This document shows positions 55,016-64,000 of a stretch of DNA of 64,000 bases, piece after piece (position 1 is the first letter of the stretch; each line of letters starts with the position of its first letter). The translations under genes were made by a program, and so were the position numbers. The stretch spans positions 682,001-746,000 of the forward strand of contig NW_027136915.1 of the NCBI RefSeq assembly GCF_040869045.1. Direction: 5' to 3'. Under the pieces are notes generated by a model that did not search any database, was not told the DNA's origin, and saw nothing but the letters and a program-made list of their open reading frames with translations. This DNA is from Eurosta solidaginis. Its lineage: Eukaryota; Arthropoda; Insecta; Diptera; Tephritidae.

Positions 55016-55297
55016 TCAGTAGGGGGTTACTCCGAATATGACCCATCCAAAAACGGTGTTTTGCGCAGCCGGCCGCGTCGGGGTTGCAGGCCTAAATACA
55101 GGATGGAGTATGGCTCCACACGCGTCTACTCCCAGAATCAGAGACACTGCGCTTGAGCGGTAGAATGAGGGGTCTGCTAGGCGTAGGTTGTCGAAATCAT
55201 CGGCGACACGCGCATCAATAGTACGCTCAGGGGCGCTCCTTACGAGGCTCCCAAGGGCCTTTTCCTGGCTTTGCACCCTCTCATTCAGACCCTTCAA
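55016..55297 (-). pseudogene. BEL-type aspartic protease C-terminal relic
   Basis: Minus-strand DNLRLADPSFYRSSAVSLIL, then GVDACGAILHPVF and QNTVFGWVIFG, the characteristic end of BEL/Pao retropepsins (LADPxF...LILGAD...AQNTxFGW). The catalytic DTG/DSG half upstream is decayed: 55298-55620 has several stops. It lies downstream of the zinc-knuckle ORF in the same orientation, as gag-protease would, but after integrase rather than before RT. Confidence 0.8.
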
Positions 55298-55620
55298 ATT
55301 AAGGCCGCAGTGTTATCTTTCATTCCATGGCAGCAGATGGAGTCGTTGTGCAAGGCCGCGAGATATGGTGGATATGGGTTGCCCAAGGTCGAGGATCGCG
55401 CGTACTGCATGAGTTCGTCCCATTGTAATTACTTTGGTCACCACGGTAGGCATAAGGACAGAAAAACCCGTAGCGTTTCTGGCAACCCATTGAATTCGCT
55501 CTCAAGCGTCCCTTAGCCCTCGGGGTGGACCTTGTTGTGCGACGCGCCTTCGTCGCTGTCTCGCTGTGCTCGACGCTGGTGGGGCGAAGGAGACGGCCGA
55601 GAAACTATGGACCGGATACC

Positions 55621-56064
55621 CTACAGGGGTGGTCTGAGTACCGGTGTTTCGGCGGTGACTGGCACAAGAGCATTTATCTGCTGGAGGTCTTCATCGCTGG
55701 CATCAATCTCCAGTATTTCTTCACTTGACTCCGACAGCTCTCGAGCCCGGTATGGTCGCGGTCGCTGACTTGGCCGATTTTCCACCTCGTCAAGGCCCTG
55801 TGGCACGTCATCCTCTCGCCGTGGTGTCTCCCGTAGGTGGAGAAGGCTGTGATGCTGCTCATGGCATCGGTCACGTCGCCCTGTAGACGGACAATTGCGC
55901 ATTTCATGGCGCGGTGACAGGCAATTGGCACAATGGCGGTGGAGGAGGACGGCGCGTAGTCTCTCCTCTGGTTCCATATGGCGCAATTGGCGACAGAACA
56001 GAAGTCGGTGGTTGTGCTGACATAAGGGGCATCGATGGGTGTTTTTAGTATTGGCTCGGACCAT
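55621..56064 (-). pseudogene. BEL gag-like zinc-knuckle ORF
   Basis: 147 codons from a Met at 56064. CPLCQHNHRLLFCRQLRHM, then a CX2CX4HX4C knuckle CANCLSPRHEMRNC, then DRCHEQHHSLLHL with Cys/His ligands, then an acidic, Arg/Pro-rich tail. This is the C-terminal nucleocapsid part of BEL/Pao gag. The N-terminal capsid region (DUF1759-type) is absent. A long pyrimidine tract and CTTAG (56100-56080) precede the ATG by 15-20 bp, resembling a 3' splice site. The protease relic follows at 55297 in another frame. A truncated gag or a separate small ORF are both possible. Confidence 0.75.
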
Positions 56065-56138
56065 TTTGGTTTGAACGACTTTTATCTAAGAGAAGAAAAA
56101 AGAAAGAAGAAAAAAGAAAGCTGAAAAGAGAGAATTTT

Positions 56139-57344
56139 TTACTTAGGGATTTCGATAGGTAGTAGGACTAATTTAACTATTGGCCGTGTAATCACACCAC
56201 GGGCTGTGCGTGTTTCTACCACCCGTACTCGATTATCTTGGCCTGGGAAATCCTTTACCACTCTACCAAGTCGCCATTCATTAGCAGGTAAATTATCCTC
56301 TTTGAAAATTACTAGATCGTTAACCTCAACATTTCGTTGGGGGTGTTGCCACTTAACCATCTTATGTAGCTCCTTGAAGTACTCTCCCTTCCATCGTTGG
56401 TAGAATCCTTGATGAATAGCTTTGAGCGTTTGCCATCGGTTGACAATTGACATCGGTGTTCCTTCAACTTCTGGTTCTGCATTCGCGAGTATGGGGCTTC
56501 CAATCAGAAAGTGTCCAGGGGTGAGGGGTTCAATGCAGTCGGGGTTGTCAGACATCGGAATGATCGGTCTCGAGTTCAGACAGGCTTCTATTTTAGCCAG
56601 TAGAGTGGATAACTCCTCCATTGTGAATCCCATGGTAGTTGAAATTTTGCGGAAATGGGTTTTGAAACTCTTCACCCCTGCTTCCCATAGTCCTCCCATG
56701 TGGGGTGCTCCTGGTGGGATAAAATGCCAGTGGATTTCTTGATGGGCATATGATATAGTGGTATGCCGAGCAGCTTCAGTTATGAAATTCCGAAAGTCTT
56801 GCCTTAATGCTTTGTTTGCTCCTACAAAGTTCGTCCCATTGTCCGAATACACCTGGTGGGGACAGCGTCGCCGAGATATGAACCGTACAAATGCAGCCAG
56901 AAATGTGGCTGTCGATAGATCGCTTGTTGCTTCTAAGTGTATTGCTTTCGTAGCAAAGCAAACAAACACGCAGACATAACCCTTCGTTAATAGGCATGCC
57001 CTGCCCGTATAATTTTTGATGTCGAACGGACCAGTGAAATCGATTCCGGTATTAGTGAAGGGTCTCGAGAGCTCCGTTCGTTCTGGCGATAGTGCTGCCA
57101 TCAACTGCTCACGTGTCCTTTTCCTGTAGATGAGACAAACTTTGCAATTATTTATTATATTTTTTATCAAATTTTTTGGCTTCACGATCCAATATCCTGA
57201 TCGCAAAGTCGTAGCATTAGTTGATTTCCCCCGCGTAGGGAAATCAAATGGGAAAATTTTACTACAAGCCGCGAAAACGCGCAGTCGTATGGGAGAATAA
57301 TTGGACAACGTTCGTTGAGGGTGCGGATGAAACCCTTTGAGCAA
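56139..57344 (-). pseudogene. BEL/Pao integrase with C-terminal DUF5641-like domain
   Basis: Open for 401 codons, the last 340 well conserved. Zinc-finger end CKVCLIYRKR; core with all three acidic residues in NTGIDFTGPF, VYSDNGTNFVGANKAL and GGLWEAGVKSFKTHF; then TMEELSTLLAKIEACLNSRP and HFLIGSPI; then a C-terminal domain RWQTLKAIHQGFYQRWKGEY, NDLVIFKEDNLPANEWRLGR. The N-terminal His ligands are lost in a decayed frame, so the start at 57344 is not native. Integrase joins element cDNA to the target; the catalytic core here looks intact. Confidence 0.88.
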
Positions 57345-58405
57345 ACGGCATCAGTTGAAGCTAGAATCCGATACTCTTGAGCGTAGCATCGTTTCTGCGG
57401 TAAACGAATGAGCCGGGCTTTTACCATCTTAATTTCTTCTGGTGAGATATCTGAGGTGCTCTTGCGGGGGGTTAACTTATGCACAGGATGCGTGTTGCGG
57501 TAGAACTGGAAGGTCCGTGCGATGACTCTGAGGGCTCTAGAAAAGTTCGAAAATCGCTCCAGAATATCCGGGAGCTGGTGGTATGAGCTCGGATAGCTCG
57601 TTGTTCTAGGTCCGTTTCCATAAGCAAGGCACCTGTTTTGCTTGGCCACTCCGATGGGGGCGCCTTAAGCCATCTTGGCCCTTGCCACCAGAGCGTGCTG
57701 TCCGCCAACTCTTGCGGAGTCACACCGCGACTGCCCAGGTCCGCTGGATTATCGCTAGATTCCACATGATTCCATCCCTCCACTCCGACGAGCTCATCAA
57801 TTTTTGCGACCCGATTCGCCACGAAGGTTGTCCAGCAGCACGGTGGCTTTTTCATCCAGGAGAGCACGATGGTCGAGTCCGTCCATCTGTAGATGGTCGG
57901 CTGCGTAACATCGAATTGAGGGGAGCAAAGCGTGGATAAGTTCGGCCAGAAGCAATACTCCACATAATTCCAACCGTGGTAAAGAGACGGTTTTAACTGG
58001 GGCCACCTTGGTTTTACCTACCAGTAAACTGACATGAGGAGTCCTGTTTGTTGTGCGGTCGTACACTCTAACATACAGGGCGGCTGCATATGCCTTTTCA
58101 GAGGCATCGCAAAAGCCGTGGAACTCGATTTCATACCACGGTGTGAAATGAATCCACCGTGGAATTTTAATTTCTGAATTGTGGGTATAATTTTTTAGAA
58201 AAGTTTCCCATCGCCGGTGAGGGTCTGGAGGGAGGCTATCATCCCAATCAATCTTCGTAAGCCATATGCCTTGCATCAAGATTTTGGCTTCTACTACTAT
58301 GGGTCCTAACCATCCTGCGGGGTCAAATAATTTGGCAAAATAAGACAAAACCTCTCGTTTGTTGTAATTTGGTTTTGTAGGAACAGATCGTGTACCGCAT
58401 TCCAC
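57345..58405 (-). pseudogene. BEL/Pao RNase H and connection region
   Basis: Pieces: 58405-57797 (REVLSYFAKLFDPAGWLGPI, then FHGFCDASEKAYAAALYVRV with the RNase H-type first acidic residue and LPRLELCGVLLLAELI) and 57963-57472 (IYRWTDSTIVLSWMKKPP with TDS, HVESSDNPADLGSRGVTP and LWWQGPRWL). Standard BEL/Pao order between RT and integrase. 57649-57345 holds KARLIRLPQKRCYAQE-type linker. Frameshifts near 57960 and 57640 break it. Confidence 0.85.
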
Positions 58406-58990
58406 CGTATACCTAACATCCTGGCTTCGCTGAGGTCATCAATTTCCAGGAACTCCTCCTTTAGTAGGTGCTCCTTTGGTAACGCTGCCAAGGTCTCTTT
58501 CGAGTTTGACGTCCATTTCCGAAGGGGGAATCCAGCTCCATTGAGCGCTTCTATGAGCTCGTCACGAGCTTGTAGTGCTGTCTCGCGGTCATGGGCACCT
58601 GTGAGAACGTCGTCGACGTACACATGCTGCTTCAATATCCTGGAAGCTAAAGGGAAACGAACCCTGATATCGTCAGCTAACTGGAGGAGAGTCCTGATAG
58701 CTAACTACGGGACACAGTTTACTACAAAAGTCACTGTGCGGAGTTCGTAGTCAACCAGCTCATCGTTCTGGGACTCCCGAAAAATTATCCTGTGAAACTG
58801 GGTGTCTTTGGGGTGTAGCAGGATCTGCCTATACATCTTCTCGATGTCTGCATTGAACACATACTTAAAAAAGCGTCATTTTAATAATAGGGCAGTAAGG
58901 TCGGCTTCTAGAACTGGTCCAGGGTAGAGAACATCATTCAGACTAACTCCATTCAACGTGGGACAGGAAGCGTTGAAGACCACGCGCACC
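58406..58990 (-). pseudogene. BEL/Pao RT fragment
   Basis: Starts just after the primer-binding site with KVRVVFNASCPTLNGVSLND, then VLYPGPVLEADLTALLL, a stop or frameshift, FNADIEKMYRQILLHPKD with the first catalytic Asp, LAIRTLLQLADD, and KQHVYVDDVLTGAHD with the YVDD pair. The N-terminal fingers of RT, protease and gag that should precede it are missing, so the pol starts in mid-domain. At least two stops (58860s and 58700) inactivate it. Confidence 0.85.
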
Positions 58991-59014
58991 TTCATGGTTA
59001 TACCAGCCGGCTCG

Positions 59015-59032
59015 AAGGACCATGTTCGAGCG
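59015..59032 (-). other. Primer-binding site of the BEL element
   Basis: TGGTCCTTCGAGCCGGCT directly after the 5' LTR end. It matches the TGGTCCTTCGARCCGG-type sites of BEL/Pao elements. Confidence 0.7.
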
Positions 59033-59475
59033 GGGATAAATGGAGCCGGAATTCCTCGTGAATTCCGGAAACGGGGAACCTATAGGGAGCCGGTTCTTGA
59101 AACTCGCTATAATGAAACGGAAAACTTACCATCTGTGCCTAGCTGTCCAACAACCAACAGATAAGTTAAATATCCAAAGATATAAAATATATATATCTAT
59201 GATAGCCTGTCGCGCAGGCCTTTATTAAAAATATAAAAGGATGAAATAAAAATGTGTTGGCAAACACTCACCTGGTGGATCGCTGATAGAAGAATAAGGG
59301 CGAGACTATAGCTGTTCGTCCCTTTTATAGGCTCTAAGAAACTGATGCCATTTAACGGATCCCTATGATGGAACAAAGTCCAAGAAAGAAAAAGAAACGC
59401 AACGAGTACTTGCAGCGAGTCTTCTACCAGCGACCCCTTCAGGTGAGGTTTTAGTTGATAATGCAGACTTTAACA
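59033..59475 (-). repeat. 5' LTR of the BEL element
   Basis: 443 bp, TGTTAAAGTCTGC...CGAACA, near identical to 53891-54893 outside its insertion and to the solo LTR at 38778-39611. Confidence 0.92.
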
Positions 59476-60870
59476 GCTGTAAAAAGACTGAATCAATTGA
59501 GGGTGCATTCTCTCAGCATTCTTTTAAAAATTTGTGATTTTTTGGTTGCATATTATAAATCTCCATTCCTGAATGGCTCAAAATCCTTTAACTCAAAGCT
59601 AAAGACTGTGTTATTGAATGGTAAAATATAATTCAATATAGAGTGTGAATGTAGGAACCATTCCCAATCTTTAATGAATATAAACTTGAAATGAATGCAC
59701 ACTTTTTTCCATTCAGTACTAAATACTTTTTCCCTAGGTAATTTTTTGTATACTTTCATTGCCATCAGATATGTTAAATCAATTTAGGAGCTGTTGCATA
59801 AAAGGCGTAAAATTGGTCAATAGCAAAAATAGCCCCTTCTAATTATTCAAGTAGTTTAATACTTAAGAATTCATGAGCTTAACACCGGCTTATAATTATT
59901 GAATATGAATTATTATGTTTGTTTAAGAGAAACTGAAAAGAAAGAAGCATTTACTGGCATATTGCGACGGTACCATTTCGAAAACAAACAAACAAGTAGT
60001 TAATTATAAACCAGGAAAGTCTCAAATCATCTTCATGGTGTCCGAACATAAGACATACAAGAAATAGTACTTCATAGCAGATTTTGTATACTTTGTTATT
60101 GGGTTCATTTTTTTTTAATTAATCGTGTGAGATCAAAAAATGTTAGGCTGTTGTGAGATGATTGGTTTCCTTTTTAGGTAAATCTAGCGGATAACTCGCT
60201 TACATAAAACCATAGGGCTCTTGATTATATAAAGTATTCAAAAGACATGAAGATATAGTCGAATTTGGCTGAAACTTCGCAAAGACAATATATTGCTTTC
60301 TTGCTATATGTCAAAATGTTACTACTTGCTATTGTAAAATGGATTTTGTAAATGAACACATTGTGCATTGACCAAATAGAGTAAATTGTGGGTATTTTTT
60401 GTCGATAATATAACAAAAACAGATACTTGAGTTTAAGTCATTTAAATACATCAATGTGCATAGGTCCATCGGCGATTTCGTTGGAGCTTCCTAATTCCGA
60501 GAATTTCGATAAACATATGTCTATTTCCATGGCATCGTCCTACGGTGATTCCGGCTTTTTCTATTCCACAAAAAAAATATGTTCCATTGGGAGAAACTCT
60601 TCAGGGGTTATTAATTTTCCTCCCCACAAAGAGATTGACTGGCTCCATCGGACTACAGTTTTTTTATAGCATGGCATTGGTAAAAGATTGAAGAATTGTT
60701 TTGGTTGAATTCTATCTTACTTGGGCAGATTTGTATTCAAGGTTAATTTCCTTGCTATCAAAAACGCCTACTTTAAATGGCTATAACTACAAACTATTGT
60801 GTTTAGAAGAATATTTTTCTTAGAAAATAGGATATTGCTATTGCAATTTGCAAACTCACAAACCAGTATA

Positions 60871-63480
60871 TTTCATATTTCATATTTCATATCTTTATTA
60901 AGTCAAATGGTAACAACCTTACTGACTAGATTACAGGTTAACTTAGTACTATTTTAACAATTTTAAAGTAAGATTTACTGAGATAAGTAATAGGACTCAA
61001 TGCGTGCCTTAAACAGAGACCTTGGCATGGCAAAGTCCAGGTCAAGGCTTCTGGATAGGCGATTAAATTCTACAAGACCTCTTATAAGAGGTGCGAAACT
61101 GAAGTAATTCGAACGCAGCACTTCAACGCGGAATGTACTGTGAAAGCGAGAGCTCTGTTAGGGACATTGAAATTCAACTGCCCAAGTAGTTCTGAGCAGT
61201 CAATGGCACCGGATATTATGTCAAAAATAAACATTACGTTTTGAACAAGACGTCTAACTTCAAGTGGCAAGACATTGATAAGCATGCATCTTGCATTGTA
61301 GGGTGGCAGGGGATTAACAAAGTGCAGAGGTTGAAGAGCAAATCGTATGAACTTGCGCTGAATTCTTTCAATTCTTAAAGAGTGTGAGGAGTATATGGGA
61401 TTCCAGATGACTGATGCATACTCTAACTTGGAACGCACTAAGGTATTGTATAAGATTTTCCTGGTATATGGGTCCTTGAAACCCTTGGCATATCGTCGCA
61501 AGAAAGCTAAGTTGGTATAAGCCTTTGGTATGAGAAAGTTTACATGATTACAAAAAGTAAAAGATGAGTCAAAAATTACGCCAAGATCGCGAAACTCATT
61601 AATTGACGCAAGAGTTACATTTGAAATCGAGTACGCGAATGAAACCACATTCGAAGACTTAGTATACGTCATGTGGCAGCATTTACTAATATTGAGTCGC
61701 AGATTATTTTGACAGGCCCAATTATTTATAGCATTCAGATCTTCTTGCAGGACGCAATGCATCAGAAAGTACAGGAGATTCTCCTAAAGAGTTTTAAGTC
61801 GTCAGCATAAAGCAAATAATTCGAATTGTTTATGCATGAGCCAACATCATTAATAAACATTAAGAACAAAATAGGACCAAGGATGCTACCTTGTGGTACA
61901 CCCGAAGTTGCTGAGAATTCATAAGACTTAGTTCTCTCGATTTCAACAGAAGATATTCTATTTTCCAAATAGGACTTCACCCACGACAGAAAGCTTGAGT
62001 GAAAGCCCATGTTTTCAAGTTTCCACAGAAGTAATTTGTGCGAAACTGTGTCAAAAGCCTTGGAAAAATCCGTATATATGGTATCAACTTGACATCCATC
62101 CTTAAACGCAGAGACACAAAACTGAGAGAAAACAGCCAGATTTGTAGTAGTCGAACGTCCCGCAATGAAACCATGCTGACATGGATCGACTATTTTATTT
62201 ATAGCGAATGATACTTTGTTTTTAACTACCTTTTCAAAAAGTTTTGAACATGTTGACAGTTTGGATATTGGCCTATAATTCTTTACTTCATTTTTATTGC
62301 CTGACTTGAAGATAGGAGTGATAGACACCAGCTTCCAGCGATCAACAAAAACTCCAGACGATAGCGAAATATTGAAAATGTGGCACAGTGGCACACAAAG
62401 AGAAATACTACACTTCTTAAAAAAAAAAGAGGACAATCCATCAATATCATTTTTGATTGAGGTCTGTAAGGAGGATACACCCAAGATAATATCGGTCTCA
62501 GACAAGGACAGAGACCCAAAGTCTAAAGGTTTGGGGCTATCAGTAAGATACCTGTTATCAAAGTTATCGGCCTCAACAACAAACGTAGATTTGAAAAATC
62601 AGCAAAAAGATTTGCCGAATCGACCAAACTGTTGGAGCAAATGTCATTAAATTTGACACAGGTAGGTATATTAGAACAACCTTTCTTTGAACGAACATAG
62701 TTCCAAAAAGATTTAGGATTAACTTTCAACTCATCTTCAACTCTAGAAACGTATTTGTTGTACAAAAAACTTATCAAGAACATTGAACTGCGTCATATAG
62801 GAAGTATACCGATCTTTAAAAACAGTATCGCTGGTATCCTTGTATAATTTAAAGTACTTATTTCTTTGCTTTTTCAACTTTTTCAACCTAGTATTGTACC
62901 AGGGTAGTTTGTGAACTTTAACTGGTAGGAGAGAAAGATTCCTACTGAATATGTCAGCCATCTTTACCAGAAAAATGTTGAAACATTCAGTTGCATTTTT
63001 AGCAAAGAAAATAGATGTCCAGTCTATTTCAGATATGAGAGAGTTTAAGGATTCATAATTTGCATCCTTAAAGTTATAGGCGCGCTCATTATTATTTATA
63101 TTGTTTTTCGCCACTAGGTCGAAGAATTCAATAGATAAATATAGGGCTACATGATGCATATCTGATTTATATATAGGAAACACACATTCTGTCAAGTGAG
63201 TTATGAGGTTCTCATCGACAAAAATTAGGTCCAAAATATTGTTTAACTGGTTCACGAAACTGTTAATCTGAATTAAATTGGCACTAAAAAGGGTGTCTAA
63301 AAAATTAATCTCATGGGGATGATGAACATTAGTAGGTGTTAAGATATCATCTTCTAGTAATTTCGACCAAACAACCTTGCTGAGATTAAAGTCTCCCAGG
63401 ACGCAAAAATTACTATCAACATTATATTCATATAGGTCAAATATATTATTAACATGAGCAAAGTAGAGCAAATCTGTGCT
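60871..63480 (-). mobile_element. 5'-truncated CR1/jockey-type LINE
   Basis: A 2610-bp insertion specific to unit 3. GTATA flanks it (60866-60870 and 63481-63485); the uninterrupted site is at about 45665 in unit 2. The 3' end on minus is AATAAAGATATGAAATATGA, i.e. a short repeat tail. It starts inside the endonuclease, so the 5' end is missing. Confidence 0.9.
61082..63471 (-). pseudogene. CR1/jockey-type LINE ORF2, frameshifted
   Basis: Pieces in order on minus. 63471-62743 is the endonuclease C-terminal half (CVLGDFNLSKVVWSKLLEDD, LDLIFVDE, SDMHHVALYL in place of the usual SDH). 62783-62523 is a linker (VNPKSFWNYVRSKKG). 62505-61762 is RT: WKLVSITPIFKSGNKNEVKN, YRPISKLSTCSKLFEKVV, HGFIAGRSTTTNLAVF, YTDFSKAFDTVSHKLL, GVPQGSILGPILFLMFINDV and LLYADDLKLF. 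61762-61082 is the thumb and C-terminal region (FRDLGVIFDSSFTFCNHVNF, YTRKILYNTLVRSKLEYASV, RIERIQRKFIRFAL). Only three frame changes separate long open stretches, so decay is recent. The YADD box is intact. Clade CR1 or jockey group. Confidence 0.88.
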
Positions 63481-63485
63481 GTATA

Positions 63486-64000
63486 GATTGTATCTATTTG
63501 ACCATATACCGCTGGGAAGAATATATGGAAGAACTTAAGAGCTTTTATAATGTATTGCCTTTCCTTCAATTGTTTAATCACCAATTGAGGACGTGCAAAT
63601 GTAGGCTAGTACTTTTTAATGCAAGCCTTTTTATATGGCACATTGGTAACACTCATTTAGAACGATGACAATTTTCGGAACAGAGATGTTGAAATATTTG
63701 TAATTTGCTTTTTTTAGTATTAAACTTTTAGGAAAATTTCAATATGAATACTTTTCCAGTTATCTTCTTCGTGCTTTATTGTAATTTAAATATGGAAAAA
63801 ACTGGTCATCACGGACAATAATTAAATTTTTGTGTTGATATTTTTTTATTTATTAATTAAATGCAACCATGTGATATTTGAGCGGGTTTTGTGCATGTAC
63901 GACATTTTTCATAATTGATTGGTACTATAAAAGTTTAGATTTTAGATTTCAGATTTAGATTAGATTTATTCATTCTTTCAATAAGTTTTTTACATATATG
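63486..64000. other. hAT interior remainder and unknown junction
   Basis: Collinear with unit 2 (45671-46110) to about 63928. A TTTAGATT-rich stretch then replaces the expected sequence, likely the edge of another element. No gene seen. Confidence 0.5.

Larger units (their letters stand above)
53891..59475 (-). mobile_element. BEL/Pao element with permuted gene order
   Basis: 5585 bp on minus. 5' LTR 59033-59475, primer-binding site at 59032, RT to integrase 58990-56139, gag-like knuckle 56064-55621, protease relic 55297-55016, 3' LTR 53891-54893. Duplication GCTGT at 53886-53890 and 59476-59480, within the hAT terminal repeat. The usual BEL order is gag, protease, RT, RNase H, integrase. 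Confidence 0.9.
50021..64000. repeat. Tandem large unit 3 (continues past window)
   Basis: Collinear with unit 2: satellite, hairpin, LINE relic, hAT with BEL insertion. It differs by SINE copy 3, the two-LTR BEL and a LINE insertion, and lacks the Helentron-like and PLE hairpin insertions. Confidence 0.9.
53882..64000. mobile_element. hAT-like element in unit 3 (right end outside)
   Basis: CAGAGCTGT at 53882 after ATATCTAT (53874-53881). Holds the BEL element and the LINE of 60871-63480. Collinearity with units 1 and 2 ends at about 63930, where a TTTAGA-rich sequence begins, probably another insertion. Confidence 0.8.

Overview
The window is repeat-dense eukaryotic DNA from a dipteran insect. 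A tephritid-like fruit fly is my inference, from the mix of LINE, SINE, Ty3/Gypsy, BEL/Pao, Transib, hAT and Penelope-like relics and the AT-rich background. I recognise no ordinary host gene. Almost every coding segment is a broken transposable-element gene. The one long intact reading frame is the 1223-codon gag-pol of a mag-like Ty3/Gypsy element at 28507-32178 (minus strand).

Left part (1-18 kb). A LOA-type LINE (about 541-13026, plus strand) has been broken repeatedly. A degenerate Transib DNA transposon (1447-3726) sits in its ORF1. A nest of an internally deleted Ty3/Gypsy element ('Gypsy-A', 4855-8285) and a 5'-truncated second one ('Gypsy-B', 8286-11935) sits in its ORF2. Then come an unclassified AT-rich repeat, a tRNA-derived SINE (14095-14433), a 95-bp tandem array (about 14776-15108), and a jockey/CR1-type LINE inserted in that array (15109-18003, 11-bp target duplication).

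Right part (18-64 kb). This is a tandem array of a large unit. Unit 1 is 18057-25250, unit 2 is 35242-50020 and unit 3 runs from 50021 past the window end. Every unit carries the same hAT-like element (8-bp duplication ATATCTAT) and, where visible, a Penelope-like element (PLE). Later insertions differ between units. Unit 1 is cut at its end by a complete 9.99-kb Gypsy-A (25251-35241, AAGT duplication) that itself holds the mag-like element (28055-32453). Unit 2 holds a solo BEL LTR containing a SINE, a 3.25-kb Helentron-like element with a 130-bp tandem array, a hairpin-shaped PLE fragment with two opposed hammerhead-like motifs, and a rearranged PLE. Unit 3 holds the two-LTR BEL element at the same target site, a 526-bp hammerhead-bearing insertion inside its LTR, another SINE, and a 5'-truncated LINE.

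Most notable: Transib ends built like V(D)J recombination signals; several hammerhead-ribozyme-like motifs in PLE or retrozyme-like sequence, one next to a pol III A-box-like sequence; a BEL element whose gag/protease lies downstream of integrase behind a splice-acceptor-like tract; and an empty / solo-LTR / full-element series at one site in three tandem units, which orders the events.
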